Shown: positions 11,981 through 19,399 of the stretch, in pieces
How the letters are laid out: each line of letters starts with the position of its first letter
How positions within the stretch are numbered: the stretch's first letter is position 1
Source of the DNA: M3007 sp040383605
Lineage (GTDB): Bacteria > Bacteroidota > Bacteroidia > Chitinophagales > Saprospiraceae
NCBI GenBank assembly: GCA_040383605.1
Contig: JBEIDF010000012.1
Location: 1-36,510, forward strand
Length of the DNA: 36,510 bases
Reading direction: 5' to 3'
Translations under genes and position numbers: made by a program
Notes under the pieces: generated by a model
Told to the model about the DNA's origin: nothing
The model's database searches: none
Seen by the model: only the letters and a program-made list of their open reading frames with translations

Positions 11981-12477
11981 AAAAAGGCGCAATATACATT
12001 GGAGTGGATCCGGCCTTTCGCCGTGATGGCTTTAGAGCTTGCGTAGTTGATTACGCAGATAGGACGGTGCGATTCTTGGCGTTTGATAGCGTGCTGCATT
12101 GGCATGACTGGTTGCGCTCTGAAGATGCACCGTTACCAGAGATCAATCTTGTGACGGTGATCATTGAAAACAGTTATTTGCAAAACCAAAACTTTGACCT
12201 CACCGGATCCCGCTCGGAAATAGCCCGGAAAGGCCGGAACGTGGGCACCAATCAGGCGGTGAGCCAACTTGCGTACCAATCGGCTATTGGGCGGTACGGG
12301 AAAAGAAATGTTTTCGAGGTAAGCCCGAGAAAGAAGGGGGCAAAGTGGACGGACGTACAAGCAAAAACAGTAGCGATGGGGGAAGGGCTTTTGCTGAGCC
12401 GAAGTAACCAAGACGAACGAGACGCCTTTAAACTGGCCATGATGGGCCGCAATCTGAAACAATATGAGCAACATTAA
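11977..12477 (+). CDS. RuvC-like Holliday junction resolvase
   Basis: 166 residues from the ATG at 11977 in an ATGA overlap. It has the RNase H/RuvC fold signs: YIGVDPAF near residue 8 with the first acidic residue, a second acidic strand TVIIENSY near residue 55, the basic SPRKKGAKW segment, and a terminal ERDAFKLAMMG carrying the last acidic residues. The length fits phage RuvC-like resolvases. It would cut branched DNA from replication and recombination before packaging. Confidence 0.75.
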   Translation: MKKGAIYIGVDPAFRRDGFRACVVDYADRTVRFLAFDSVLHWHDWLRSEDAPLPEINLVTVIIENSYLQNQNFDLTGSRSEIARKGRNVGTNQAVSQLAYQSAIGRYGKRNVFEVSPRKKGAKWTDVQAKTVAMGEGLLLSRSNQDERDAFKLAMMGRNLKQYEQH

Positions 12478-13252
12478 AATGGATATGCCTTATATGATTT
12501 CCATGTCAGGCGGTCGCACTTCTGGGATGATGGCGAAAATAATTTGCGACAATATTCCTGAAGATCAAAGGATAGTTTGCTTTGCAAATACCGGCAAAGA
12601 GCATGAAGAAACGCTTTTTTTTGTGCAAAACATTGAAAATAACTTTGGAATTAAAGTGCATTGGCTGGAATACGACGACACGCCCGAAGGCTTCAGAGTT
12701 GTTGATTATGAAACAGCAAGCCGAAATGGTGAGCCTTACGCAAAACTTATTAAAAAGAGGAAGTTTGTGCCAAATGCCGTAACTCGATACTGTACAACAG
12801 AGTTAAAAATTAGGCCTATAAAAAAATTTATGCAATCTCTTGGATTTTCGGAGTGGTACAATGCCATTGGCATTCGATACGATGAGCCGAGAAGATACAA
12901 TCGGCTTGCAAACGCTTGCTCAAAAGAGCCTTATGAATCTATTGCCCCGCTTTATGACATGCGCATAACAAAGCCTATGGTTTTAGATTTTTGGGCTAAG
13001 CAGTCTTTCAACTTGAATATTCCAGAGTTTTTAGGTAATTGTGATATGTGCTTCCTGAAAAGCAGGGCAAAATTGAAACGAATTATTAAAACGGAGCCGG
13101 ATCGGGTAAAATGGTGGATTGAGCAAGAAAAAGCGACGGGCGCAACGTTTAGAAACGGATTACCATATGAGCGACTTTTTTATATGGTTGAAACAGCGCC
13201 CGAACTATTTGACGAGGATTTAGAGATTCAATGCTTTTGTACAATAGACTAA
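12464..13252 (+). CDS. PAPS-reductase / PP-loop family enzyme with Fe-S-type cysteines
   Basis: 262 residues. The N-terminus has the PP-loop SGGRTSG (residues 15-21) of the adenine-nucleotide alpha-hydrolase superfamily. Cysteines at about 110 (RYCTTELKIRP), 193 and 196 (GNCDMC), and 257 and 259 (QCFC) could hold an iron-sulfur cluster, as in DndC and related sulfur-transfer enzymes. Phages often carry such CysH-like genes in early regions. The substrate is unknown: sulfate assimilation is improbable for a lone gene, tRNA or DNA thiolation is possible. No dnd partners are present here. It overlaps the resolvase gene by 14 bases. Confidence 0.8.
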   Translation: MSNIKMDMPYMISMSGGRTSGMMAKIICDNIPEDQRIVCFANTGKEHEETLFFVQNIENNFGIKVHWLEYDDTPEGFRVVDYETASRNGEPYAKLIKKRKFVPNAVTRYCTTELKIRPIKKFMQSLGFSEWYNAIGIRYDEPRRYNRLANACSKEPYESIAPLYDMRITKPMVLDFWAKQSFNLNIPEFLGNCDMCFLKSRAKLKRIIKTEPDRVKWWIEQEKATGATFRNGLPYERLFYMVETAPELFDEDLEIQCFCTID

Positions 13253-13265
13253 AAACACATAAACT

Positions 13266-13457
13266 ATGCATAAAATTGACACTTACGACCAAGACCGCGC
13301 CCGCCGCGCACGTATCGAGGCAGAATACAAAGAGCGGGTAAGAGGACAAAATTATAAACCGCTTAAAAACCGAGATGATCTGACCGGCATGCCAACTGGA
13401 GTATGTAAAACGTCAAACAAACCGGCTTCGGACATATACAAAATAAAAATCAGGTAA
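13266..13457 (+). CDS. Small basic hypothetical protein
   Basis: 63 residues, ATG 13 bases after the PAPS-reductase-like gene. It is highly charged with an arginine-rich helix (DRARRARIEAEYKERVRG) and a basic end. Probably nucleic-acid or protein binding, but no family is recognised. It lies one base before the next small frame, in the same operon. Confidence 0.6.
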   Translation: MHKIDTYDQDRARRARIEAEYKERVRGQNYKPLKNRDDLTGMPTGVCKTSNKPASDIYKIKIR

Positions 13458-13458
13458 T

Positions 13459-13599
13459 ATGTATCCAGATTTTCTTACGCGCAAACAAAATAAAAAGAAA
13501 CCAAAAACCAAAAGGCCAAAAGTGCAAAGCGGTATAAAAGCGTATTTGCTGGCTGAAAAATTGCTAACGGAAATCGTAACCGAAACAGAAATATTTTGA
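13459..13599 (+). CDS. 46-residue basic micro-protein
   Basis: Starts one base after the preceding stop and ends in a TGATG overlap with the dUTPase start, which supports translation. The N-terminal half is lysine-rich (RKQNKKKPKTKRPK) and the C-terminal half an amphipathic helix (AYLLAEKLLTEIVTETE). No family known. Confidence 0.55.
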   Translation: MYPDFLTRKQNKKKPKTKRPKVQSGIKAYLLAEKLLTEIVTETEIF

Positions 13600-14063
13600 T
13601 GATGATATACGTAAAAAAATTGCATCCGCTTGCAAAGTGGCCTAATCGCTCCTCTGAAAATGCAGGAGGCTGGGACGTCTTTTGCGTCTCCATTGAACAA
13701 CCTGAACCGGATTTAATAATTTGCAAAACCGGAATTGCTATGCGGCCGGCTGATTCGAATTACAAGATTACGCTTGTACCACGCTCAAGCCTGACAAAAA
13801 CCGGCTGGATAATGCAAAACAGTCCGGGTTTAGGTGACCCAGATTACACTGGCGAATATCAATTTCGATTTCGGGCGCTGCCTATTGTTAGGGCATATTT
13901 TGGGAAACGAGCATTGAAATACCCTAAAAGTCCTTTTGCCCCAGGCGATAGGATTGGGCAAATCTACCTTGAGGAAATCATTCCAATTGAATTTGAGGAA
14001 GTGCTGGATTTGCCTAAAACCGAGCGTGGAGATGGTGGATTCGGTTCAACGGGCAAACAATAA
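13599..14063 (+). CDS. dut: dUTP diphosphatase (dUTPase)
   Basis: About 154 residues from ATG 13599 (13602 also possible). All five conserved motifs are present in order: AGGWDVF (motif I), PRSSLTKTG (II, with the uridine-proximal Ser), NSPGLGDPDYTGE (III, catalytic Asp and Tyr), PGDRIGQIYLE (IV) and the glycine-rich RGDGGFGSTG tail (V) that closes over the nucleotide from the neighbouring subunit. It hydrolyses dUTP to dUMP and pyrophosphate and keeps uracil out of phage DNA. A trimer is expected. Confidence 0.95.
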   Translation: MMIYVKKLHPLAKWPNRSSENAGGWDVFCVSIEQPEPDLIICKTGIAMRPADSNYKITLVPRSSLTKTGWIMQNSPGLGDPDYTGEYQFRFRALPIVRAYFGKRALKYPKSPFAPGDRIGQIYLEEIIPIEFEEVLDLPKTERGDGGFGSTGKQ

Positions 14064-14082
14064 ACATAAAAAAACCCAACAC

Positions 14083-14310
14083 ATGAATGAAATTAATTAC
14101 CCATGGGATTGGGCTCCCGATTGGGCTAAATTTGCCGTAACAGACGATAATGGTAATGGTTTCTGGTGCGATACTGAGCCAGTTATAGTAGAAGGGGAAT
14201 GGGTGATACATAAAAATGCGAGATGTTTAAAAATTGGAAAACACAATAATTTGCCTTCGGACTTTATGCCTTGGGCGTCACTTGAAAAACGGCCTGAAAA
14301 GGAAAAATAA
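14083..14310 (+). CDS. Small Trp-rich phage protein (paralogue of 4475-4738)
   Basis: 75 residues from the ATG at 14083. The pattern WDWAPDWAKF, a GFW, a mid EW and the closing WASLEKRP match the protein on the minus strand at 4475-4738, so this genome keeps one copy in the lytic and one in the accessory operon. Function unknown; the type is widespread in phages. Confidence 0.65.
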   Translation: MNEINYPWDWAPDWAKFAVTDDNGNGFWCDTEPVIVEGEWVIHKNARCLKIGKHNNLPSDFMPWASLEKRPEKEK

Positions 14311-14317
14311 ATTTTAT

Positions 14318-14398
14318 ATGTATCCAAAAGTATTTGATCTTCTTCTTATTATGATTGGAGCATTAATCGTTATTAGATTTTGCTCAAAAATGGAATAG
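14318..14398 (+). CDS. 26-residue single-span membrane micro-protein
   Basis: Starts seven bases after the preceding stop with ATGTATCCA, the same start context as the 13459 micro-protein. Residues about 6-20 are hydrophobic (FDLLLIMIGALIVIRF). It overlaps the end of the excisionase-like gene on the other strand by 26 bases. It could be a toxin-like or lysis-timing peptide, or be untranslated; evidence is limited to frame and hydrophobicity. Confidence 0.4.
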   Translation: MYPKVFDLLLIMIGALIVIRFCSKME

Positions 14399-14672
14399 CT
14401 GTTGCTAGGCTCAGCACCTGGGCGCGGTCAACTCGTACAGCCTTCCCGATGTAGAGACGTGTCAGGCGTCCGGCGCGGGCGTGGTTGTCAATAGTTGAAG
14501 GCGAGCAACCCAATAGCCGGGCGGCCTGTCGCTTACTTACATAATGTGCAACAGCTTCGCCTGGGCGGGTGCCATCGGCGCGCTGTGCTCGGTTGCTCTC
14601 TTTTCTTAGTTCCTGTAAAACGGCTTCAATGGATGAAAGCCGGGCGATAATCTTTTCAAACGGGTTAACCAT
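14373..14672 (-). CDS. HTH_17/MerR-like protein, probable excisionase
   Basis: 99 residues. A helical N-terminus (residues 1-45) is followed by a HTH_17 domain YVSKRQAARLLGCSPSTIDN with AGRLTRLYIGKAVRVDRAQV, the winged form found in many small Bacteroidota DNA-binding proteins and excisionases. It lies just downstream of the integrase on the same strand, with repeated CCGG-TAA sites in between that it may bind. Directionality factor for integrase is the likely role. Confidence 0.75.
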   Translation of the reverse strand: MVNPFEKIIARLSSIEAVLQELRKESNRAQRADGTRPGEAVAHYVSKRQAARLLGCSPSTIDNHARAGRLTRLYIGKAVRVDRAQVLSLATAIPFLSKI

Positions 14673-14726
14673 ATTGCGGAAAATATTTAATTTCCTGCAA
14701 AGGTACCGTGTGATTGTAGCGCTTAT

Positions 14727-14774
14727 CCGGGTTAAGTGGGTAATCCGGATAAAACCGGATAAGTCCGGTTAAGT
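14727..14774. repeat. Four CCGG(A/T)TAAGT-type repeats upstream of the excisionase-like gene
   Basis: CCGGGTTAAGT at 14727-14737, CCGGATAAAA at 14745-14754, CCGGATAAGT at 14755-14764 and CCGGTTAAGT at 14765-14774, the last three exactly ten bases apart (one helical turn). They are suited to cooperative binding by a winged-helix protein, or to arm binding by the integrase. Confidence 0.7.
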
Positions 14775-14784
14775 CGTGCTGGCT

Positions 14785-15945
14785 TCAAAGCAATAACAAA
14801 TCAGCCTGATCCAATACTTGCGCTTCGAAGTCCTTCAGGTAGATTTTCGTTGTTTTTAAATCCGAATGTCCAAGTGCCTCCGATATTATCTCCATTGCTA
14901 CCCCAGCGCGCTTCAACTCGGTAGCATAAGTATGACGAGCGGTGTAGAAAGAAATCCCCTCTGAATCAACGCCAATGGAGGCAAAAGCGGCGCGAATTCC
15001 AAAGTTGACCTGCTTCATTATTCTTTTGATTCTTTCCCTACGCCGCTGGTCATTTTCTTCTTTTCCAGTAAGGATTGGTACCAAGTAGATGCCTCCTGCG
15101 TAATAATCGAATACGGCTTGCGCTTTTCGATTGATGCCGATGGAGTACTGCTTGCCTGTCTTGGCGCGAATATACACAATACGGTTGTGCTCAATATTCG
15201 CAGGTTTCAGCTGCGCAAGGTCGAAAAGATTGATACCTCGAAGGTAGAAGGAGAGCAGGAACATATCTACTGGTAGCGTACCTGCAATATTTTCGAGCTT
15301 TCGGATGTCGGCTATGGTGATAGCGCGTTTTCTGGTTTTGGTGTTCAACTTGGATAGCGAAAAATCTGAAAAAGGATTCCAGTCCTTGGACATTACTCCA
15401 GTTTTGGCGGCCCTGTTACAGGCAGCACGGAGTGTGCGCATGTAGAAGTGAATGGTGGTATCTTTGATTTGTCTTGCTTTCAGGTGATCGGCATACCGAT
15501 GCAGCCAAGCCAAGTCCAAATCAGTAAGCATTGCCGAAGGCCTGAATACTGCAATCGAGTTAGCCAAACTGATATAGTGCTGGGCGTTACCGATGCTTGA
15601 AACGGATGCAATGTATTTGCAGTATTTGTCAAGCGTTGGAACATCGGACGCGCCAAACACCGCAAATTCAAATCGGTCGAACGTAAACGGCTCACCGGTG
15701 CGTTGGATCATAAGCAGGTAGTCGCTGGCGCGTTGCTCGTAAGTGCGAATCAGATCATTTAGTTCTTTGGATTTGGGGAATTTCTTTTTTAGCCTTGTTT
15801 CAAGCCAATCCTCGGGAAGGCAATACATACGTAAGCTAAAGTACTTACTTTTGCGGGCGAATGTAGCGCGCATGTACACGGTATGAAGGCCGTCTGCGTT
15901 TGGTTTAGGGTATAGCAATACCCGAAATGTAGGAAAGGTAGCCAT
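14785..15945 (-). CDS. int: Tyrosine integrase, Bacteroidota type
   Basis: 386 residues. The N-terminal arm-binding part (FRVLLYPKPNADGLHTVYMR) and a SAM-like core-binding domain (about 95-190) precede the catalytic domain. Catalytic residues are visible: Arg in FYLRGINLFDLAQLK, Lys in RAKTGKQYSIG, Arg-His in YTARHTYATELKRAG, His in ALGHSDLKTT and the nucleophile Tyr in KIYLKDFE. This domain order is typical for integrases of Bacteroidota phages and mobile elements. It catalyses site-specific integration and, with an excisionase, excision. attP is probably just upstream of its start. Confidence 0.93.
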   Translation of the reverse strand: MATFPTFRVLLYPKPNADGLHTVYMRATFARKSKYFSLRMYCLPEDWLETRLKKKFPKSKELNDLIRTYEQRASDYLLMIQRTGEPFTFDRFEFAVFGASDVPTLDKYCKYIASVSSIGNAQHYISLANSIAVFRPSAMLTDLDLAWLHRYADHLKARQIKDTTIHFYMRTLRAACNRAAKTGVMSKDWNPFSDFSLSKLNTKTRKRAITIADIRKLENIAGTLPVDMFLLSFYLRGINLFDLAQLKPANIEHNRIVYIRAKTGKQYSIGINRKAQAVFDYYAGGIYLVPILTGKEENDQRRRERIKRIMKQVNFGIRAAFASIGVDSEGISFYTARHTYATELKRAGVAMEIISEALGHSDLKTTKIYLKDFEAQVLDQADLLLL

Positions 15946-16045
15946 GGATTGGTAAAAAATTCGACTAAAACAGAACTAAAACAAATGGCGAAAAATGGGG
16001 CGGTAAAAGTACGCTACAGCGCGTTGTGAAGCGATTATAAAATAG

Positions 16046-16077
16046 AAATCCCTCGCCGGTACGACGAGGGATTTTTT
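16046..16077 (+). terminator. 10-bp terminator hairpin inside the attP region
   Basis: AAATCCCTCG (16046-16055) pairs perfectly with CGAGGGATTT (16065-16074) around CCGGTACGA, followed by TTT ATT. It could be a terminator captured from a host attachment gene, or insulate the late promoter from int-region transcription. Confidence 0.65.
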
Positions 16078-16116
16078 ATTAACATTATATGCATTTAAAG
16101 CCCCTGTAAGAAAGAT

Positions 16117-16147
16117 TTTGTTCTCTTGTTGTAAAGGTTTACATTTG
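16117..16147 (+). promoter_or_regulatory. Late/packaging operon promoter
   Basis: TTTG at 16117-16120 and TACATTTG at 16140-16147 with exactly 19 bases between them fit the Bacteroidota -33/-7 consensus. Transcription would start near 16154 and lead into the genes from 16182. The -7 box abuts the second pair of ACTAAAACA sites, so integrase binding may compete with polymerase. Confidence 0.75.
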
Positions 16148-16181
16148 CGACTAAAACAAAACTAAAACAGATATTTTTCAA

Positions 16182-16433
16182 ATGCACATTACAACCCTTG
16201 CTTCTGGACTTACAGAAAGCCTTGTTGGGTGCCGTTGCCTTGATGATGACGGCAACGAATATGAGGTTGCAGACCATTATGGAGGCTGCACTTCGTTGCC
16301 TGAAATGGTTAATCTTGTATTGATACAACCAAATGAAGCGATACTGGCCAGCCCCCTGCCATACATAGGGGCAATGAACCGAAAGGTATTCGATACCCAC
16401 TACAAGGTTACCAGTAATACTACTATAGCATGA
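16182..16433 (+). CDS. Small hypothetical protein ahead of the HNH gene
   Basis: 83 residues from ATG 16182, the first gene after the late promoter. It shows paired cysteines (GCRCLDDDGNEYEVADHYGGC) and strand-rich composition, like a small KOW/SH3-type barrel, but this is only an impression. It overlaps the HNH start in an ATGA. No known function. Confidence 0.65.
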   Translation: MHITTLASGLTESLVGCRCLDDDGNEYEVADHYGGCTSLPEMVNLVLIQPNEAILASPLPYIGAMNRKVFDTHYKVTSNTTIA

Positions 16434-16753
16434 GCAGATCAGCAACTAAGCGAACACCATTGAGAGGCCGCCCAAAGCCCGATGTAAACCCGTACAACAA
16501 TGAGAAGCGGTACACGCATAGCGCTTATCGCAAGCGAAGAGCAGTCTTCCTCAATGCTAATCCTTTGTGTGTTCATTGTTCTGAGAAGGGCTTGATTGAG
16601 CCAGCTACCGTCTTGGATCACATCCAACCGGTTGAGCAAGGCGGCTCTTTCTATGACACGGACAACTGGCAGTCGCTATGTGTTACATGCCACGCAAGAA
16701 AGAGCAACAAGGACAAGGTAAGCAAGCGGAGGAAGGGGGGGCAAAAAGTATAA
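16430..16753 (+). CDS. HNH endonuclease (packaging-associated)
   Basis: 107 residues. A basic N-terminus is followed by the HNH core: CVHC zinc pair, VLDHIQPVEQGG with the catalytic His, DNWQSLCVTCHARK with Asn, the second CxxC and the final His. It lies directly before the terminase genes, where HNH proteins of HK97-type phages assist terminase in cutting cos DNA. A homing nuclease is the alternative, but the conserved location favours packaging. Confidence 0.88.
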   Translation: MSRSATKRTPLRGRPKPDVNPYNNEKRYTHSAYRKRRAVFLNANPLCVHCSEKGLIEPATVLDHIQPVEQGGSFYDTDNWQSLCVTCHARKSNKDKVSKRRKGGQKV

Positions 16754-16836
16754 CGCGTGTTGGCTGCGAATCCCTGCCCTCCCCCCACGCGCGCATATCC
16801 AAAAATTCAGCCCCCTACCCAGTAAAATTATAACGC
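16754..16836. other. Non-coding gap between HNH and small terminase, cos candidate
   Basis: 83 bases with an extreme purine/pyrimidine bias: G7 at 16735-16741 just before the gap and CCCTCCCCCC at 16777-16786, both able to pair, and the direct repeat TATAACGC at 16750 and near 16828. In HK97-like phages with an HNH protein, cos lies near the terminase genes. No cut site can be read from sequence. Confidence 0.35.
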
Positions 16837-17334
16837 ATGAACAAAGTTGGCCGACCAGCAATCTCTGAGGAGGAGAAAAAACGCAAAGGCACGCTCAGAA
16901 AGTGCCGGACAAAACCGCAGAGTAAAGGCGCTCCAATGATCGGTGGGCTCCCGGCTCCACCGAATACACTCGGCGAATTAGGGGCCGCGGAATGGCGCCG
17001 GGTAATTGACTGCCTAGACAAGACAAAACAGATCAGCCTGTCTGACCTTGGGAATCTTGAAATGATGTGCATGGAGTACGAACGATACCTTGCCTGCGTC
17101 CAAAGGATCAAGGAAAATCCAACGGGATCTTCTTTCGCATATTTGGACAAAGATGGTAATGTTAAAGGTTGGGGGCTACACCCGGATCATATCGCTGCAC
17201 AACACCATCTCAAGGCTTACAATATGCTGAGCAATGATTTTGGATTTTCGCCGGCATCACGCGGTAAAATTGGTGCTCCAACAGCCGAGCGCCCTGCAAG
17301 TAAAGCCGCCGACCTGCTAAAGAAAGCAATCTAA
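16837..17334 (+). CDS. terS: Terminase small subunit, P27 family
   Basis: 165 residues. It begins with the family's basic GRPAISEEEKKRKGTLRK segment and GGLPAPPNTLGELGAAEWRR motif, followed by a helical domain (LSDLGNLEMMCMEYERYLAC) and a C-terminal helix (KAADLLKKAI). P27-type small terminases recognise packaging sites and regulate the large subunit. The order HNH-TerS-TerL is that of HK97-like cos phages. It ends six bases before the large subunit. Confidence 0.9.
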   Translation: MNKVGRPAISEEEKKRKGTLRKCRTKPQSKGAPMIGGLPAPPNTLGELGAAEWRRVIDCLDKTKQISLSDLGNLEMMCMEYERYLACVQRIKENPTGSSFAYLDKDGNVKGWGLHPDHIAAQHHLKAYNMLSNDFGFSPASRGKIGAPTAERPASKAADLLKKAI

Positions 17335-17340
17335 AGGCGG

Positions 17341-19056
17341 ATGAACAAAGCCAAAAACTACATCGAACAAGTACTTAAAGGAACTATTATTGCGGGCAAA
17401 TACATCAAACTCGCCTGCAAACGGCATGTTGACGATCTAAAACAGCAGAAGAAGAAATCTTTTCCATTCTATTTTTCCGAAAAACATGCCACCGGTGCAA
17501 TTCGGTTTTTTGAACTGCAGCGGCTTGCACTTGGCGACAAATCTGACCAACCATTTGTGCTGATGCCTTGGCAGGCAGCTATTCTGTGGACTGCCTACGG
17601 ATGGCGCCGAAAGGATAATTACCAGCGCCGATTCGTGAAGGTGTATATTAAGGTTGCGAGGGGAAATGCAAAAACCGAATTTCTTGCAGGCGTAGGAAAT
17701 CTTGGTTTTTTTGCTGAAACCGCAAAAGACCCCCAGATTTTTTGGGCCGCCACAAAGAAGGCCCAGGCTGCAATCGGATTCGAACGCCAAAAAACTATGG
17801 TGCAACGCTTGCGCCGGGATTATCAAGAAGTGGCAGATTCTTGCGGCACAACGAAGTACCGAATATTCGAAACACAAGGTGTTGGCTATGTTGCCTACCT
17901 CGGCCAGGATTCAGATAAGGAGGACGGGTTTTCGCCCTTGTACGGGCTGATTGATGAGTACCACGCGCACAAAGATGATTCAATGATTCACGTACTTGAA
18001 TCCGGCATGGTAAAAAGGGAAAGCCCGATGATGTGGATCATTACCACGGCCGGTAATAATCCCGCATGCCCTTGCGCTGAATTTGAAAAGCGCGCAAAAA
18101 TGATGCTTGACGGCGATGTGCAAAATGATCAATTGCTGGCATATATGTATGATCTTGATGAAGATGATGACTGGCAGGATGAAAAGACCTGGTGCAAAGC
18201 AAACCCATCTCTCGGAATCTCTGTAACGATTACAACGCTGCGAACGGAATACAACAAGGCTATCACGGAAGGCGTGCAAAAAGAAAACAACTTCAAAACC
18301 AAAAACCTTAACATTTGGGTCAATTCCTCTGCGCAATGGATCAGCGACCGCGTTTTTCAGGCCTCAGGCTCTCCATTTGACGCGGGCATTTTATCGGGTC
18401 GGGTATGCTTTGGCGGGCTTGACCTTTCTTCCTCAAGAGACCTTACAGCATTGTGCCTTTTTTTCCCGGCGCAAAATCAGGATGAGCCGCACTACTGCAT
18501 CTTCAGATTCTGGTGCCCGGAGGACAATGCAAGGGAGCGCAATCGCCTGGATGGTGTCCCTTACCTGCAATGGGCGCGCGATGGATACCTGCGCCTTACC
18601 GCTGGCGATGTAATTGATACTCGCTATATTAAGAGGCAAATATTGGCCGATTTTGAAACCTACACATTCCACTCTTGCGCATACGACCGATACCGATCAT
18701 TGGAGATGGTTGCTGACTTGAATGAGGAACTTGGAATGATTGATTACAGCGAAACCAAGCTTTTCCTTGAGCCATTTGCCCAAACAACCGGCACCTACAA
18801 TGCCCCTCTGCAAGAAATCGAACGTATGTTGCTGAACCGTGAACTCAATCACGGGAACAACCCTATCATTGAATGGATGAACCGGAATGTCGCTATTGTC
18901 AGCGATACCAACGGGAATATCAAGTTCGACAAGAAACGTTCAAAGGAAAAAATTGACGGCATGGTAGCGCTCGGTATGGCCGTCGGGCAATGGCTTGGCT
19001 ACAAACACGATTACGCCGCTATGGCCTCCGGCCAATCAGACGTTTTGATACTGTAA
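17341..19056 (+). CDS. terL: Terminase large subunit
   Basis: 571 residues, the usual size. The ATPase domain holds the Walker A-like VARGNAKTEF near residues 105-114 and Walker B GLIDEYHAH near 201-209, with the coupling motif ITTAGNN shortly after. The nuclease domain starts at about residue 356 (FGGLDLSSSRDLTAL, first acidic residue) and continues with the FYD-like CAYDRYRS segment and a final Asp-rich block (GNIKFDKKRSKEKIDG). It drives DNA into the prohead and cuts concatemers. Confidence 0.95.
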   Translation: MNKAKNYIEQVLKGTIIAGKYIKLACKRHVDDLKQQKKKSFPFYFSEKHATGAIRFFELQRLALGDKSDQPFVLMPWQAAILWTAYGWRRKDNYQRRFVKVYIKVARGNAKTEFLAGVGNLGFFAETAKDPQIFWAATKKAQAAIGFERQKTMVQRLRRDYQEVADSCGTTKYRIFETQGVGYVAYLGQDSDKEDGFSPLYGLIDEYHAHKDDSMIHVLESGMVKRESPMMWIITTAGNNPACPCAEFEKRAKMMLDGDVQNDQLLAYMYDLDEDDDWQDEKTWCKANPSLGISVTITTLRTEYNKAITEGVQKENNFKTKNLNIWVNSSAQWISDRVFQASGSPFDAGILSGRVCFGGLDLSSSRDLTALCLFFPAQNQDEPHYCIFRFWCPEDNARERNRLDGVPYLQWARDGYLRLTAGDVIDTRYIKRQILADFETYTFHSCAYDRYRSLEMVADLNEELGMIDYSETKLFLEPFAQTTGTYNAPLQEIERMLLNRELNHGNNPIIEWMNRNVAIVSDTNGNIKFDKKRSKEKIDGMVALGMAVGQWLGYKHDYAAMASGQSDVLIL

Positions 19057-19103
19057 TGATCATTTAGCCAACATCGGCAAAATGATTTTCAAAATATGCT
19101 TGT

Positions 19104-19313
19104 ATGAAAACAAAAGCGCCTCCCTTCGCCGATTTTGCGGCAAGGTATTTCACGCATCTTAATGCGCCGGATCGGCCGTCGTGCTATCTGGCTTATATGC
19201 GTGCTGAGGCGGATCATACTCGCATCCACGGCCAGCGCCGCTATAAAACATACGGAACCTTCAAGGTGGCTATGCACCGGCATCATAAAAAACGAAAAAA
19301 AATCCGCATTTAG
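19104..19313 (+). CDS. Small basic hypothetical protein between terL and portal
   Basis: 69 residues from ATG 19104, 47 bases after terL. It is very basic at the end (HRHHKKRKKIRI) and rich in aromatic residues. No family recognised. Separate from both neighbours, so the support is only frame length and position. Confidence 0.5.
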   Translation: MKTKAPPFADFAARYFTHLNAPDRPSCYLAYMRAEADHTRIHGQRRYKTYGTFKVAMHRHHKKRKKIRI

Positions 19314-19399
19314 TTATCATTTTTATAAAAATGCACTGTCAAATCGGCGTTTCTTTGTAAAAATTTACGCCAAAATTGACGATCAACGAAAAATACGCT

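Larger units (their letters stand above)
15963..16169. other. Probable attP region with paired ACTAAAACA arm sites
   Basis: ACTAAAACA occurs twice at 15964-15983 (11-base spacing) and twice at 16150-16169 with the same spacing; the two blocks differ at one base over 22. They flank 165 bases containing a perfect terminator-type hairpin at 16046-16074. Paired arm-type sites around a core directly upstream of int is the expected organisation of attP; the exact core was not identified. Confidence 0.6.
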
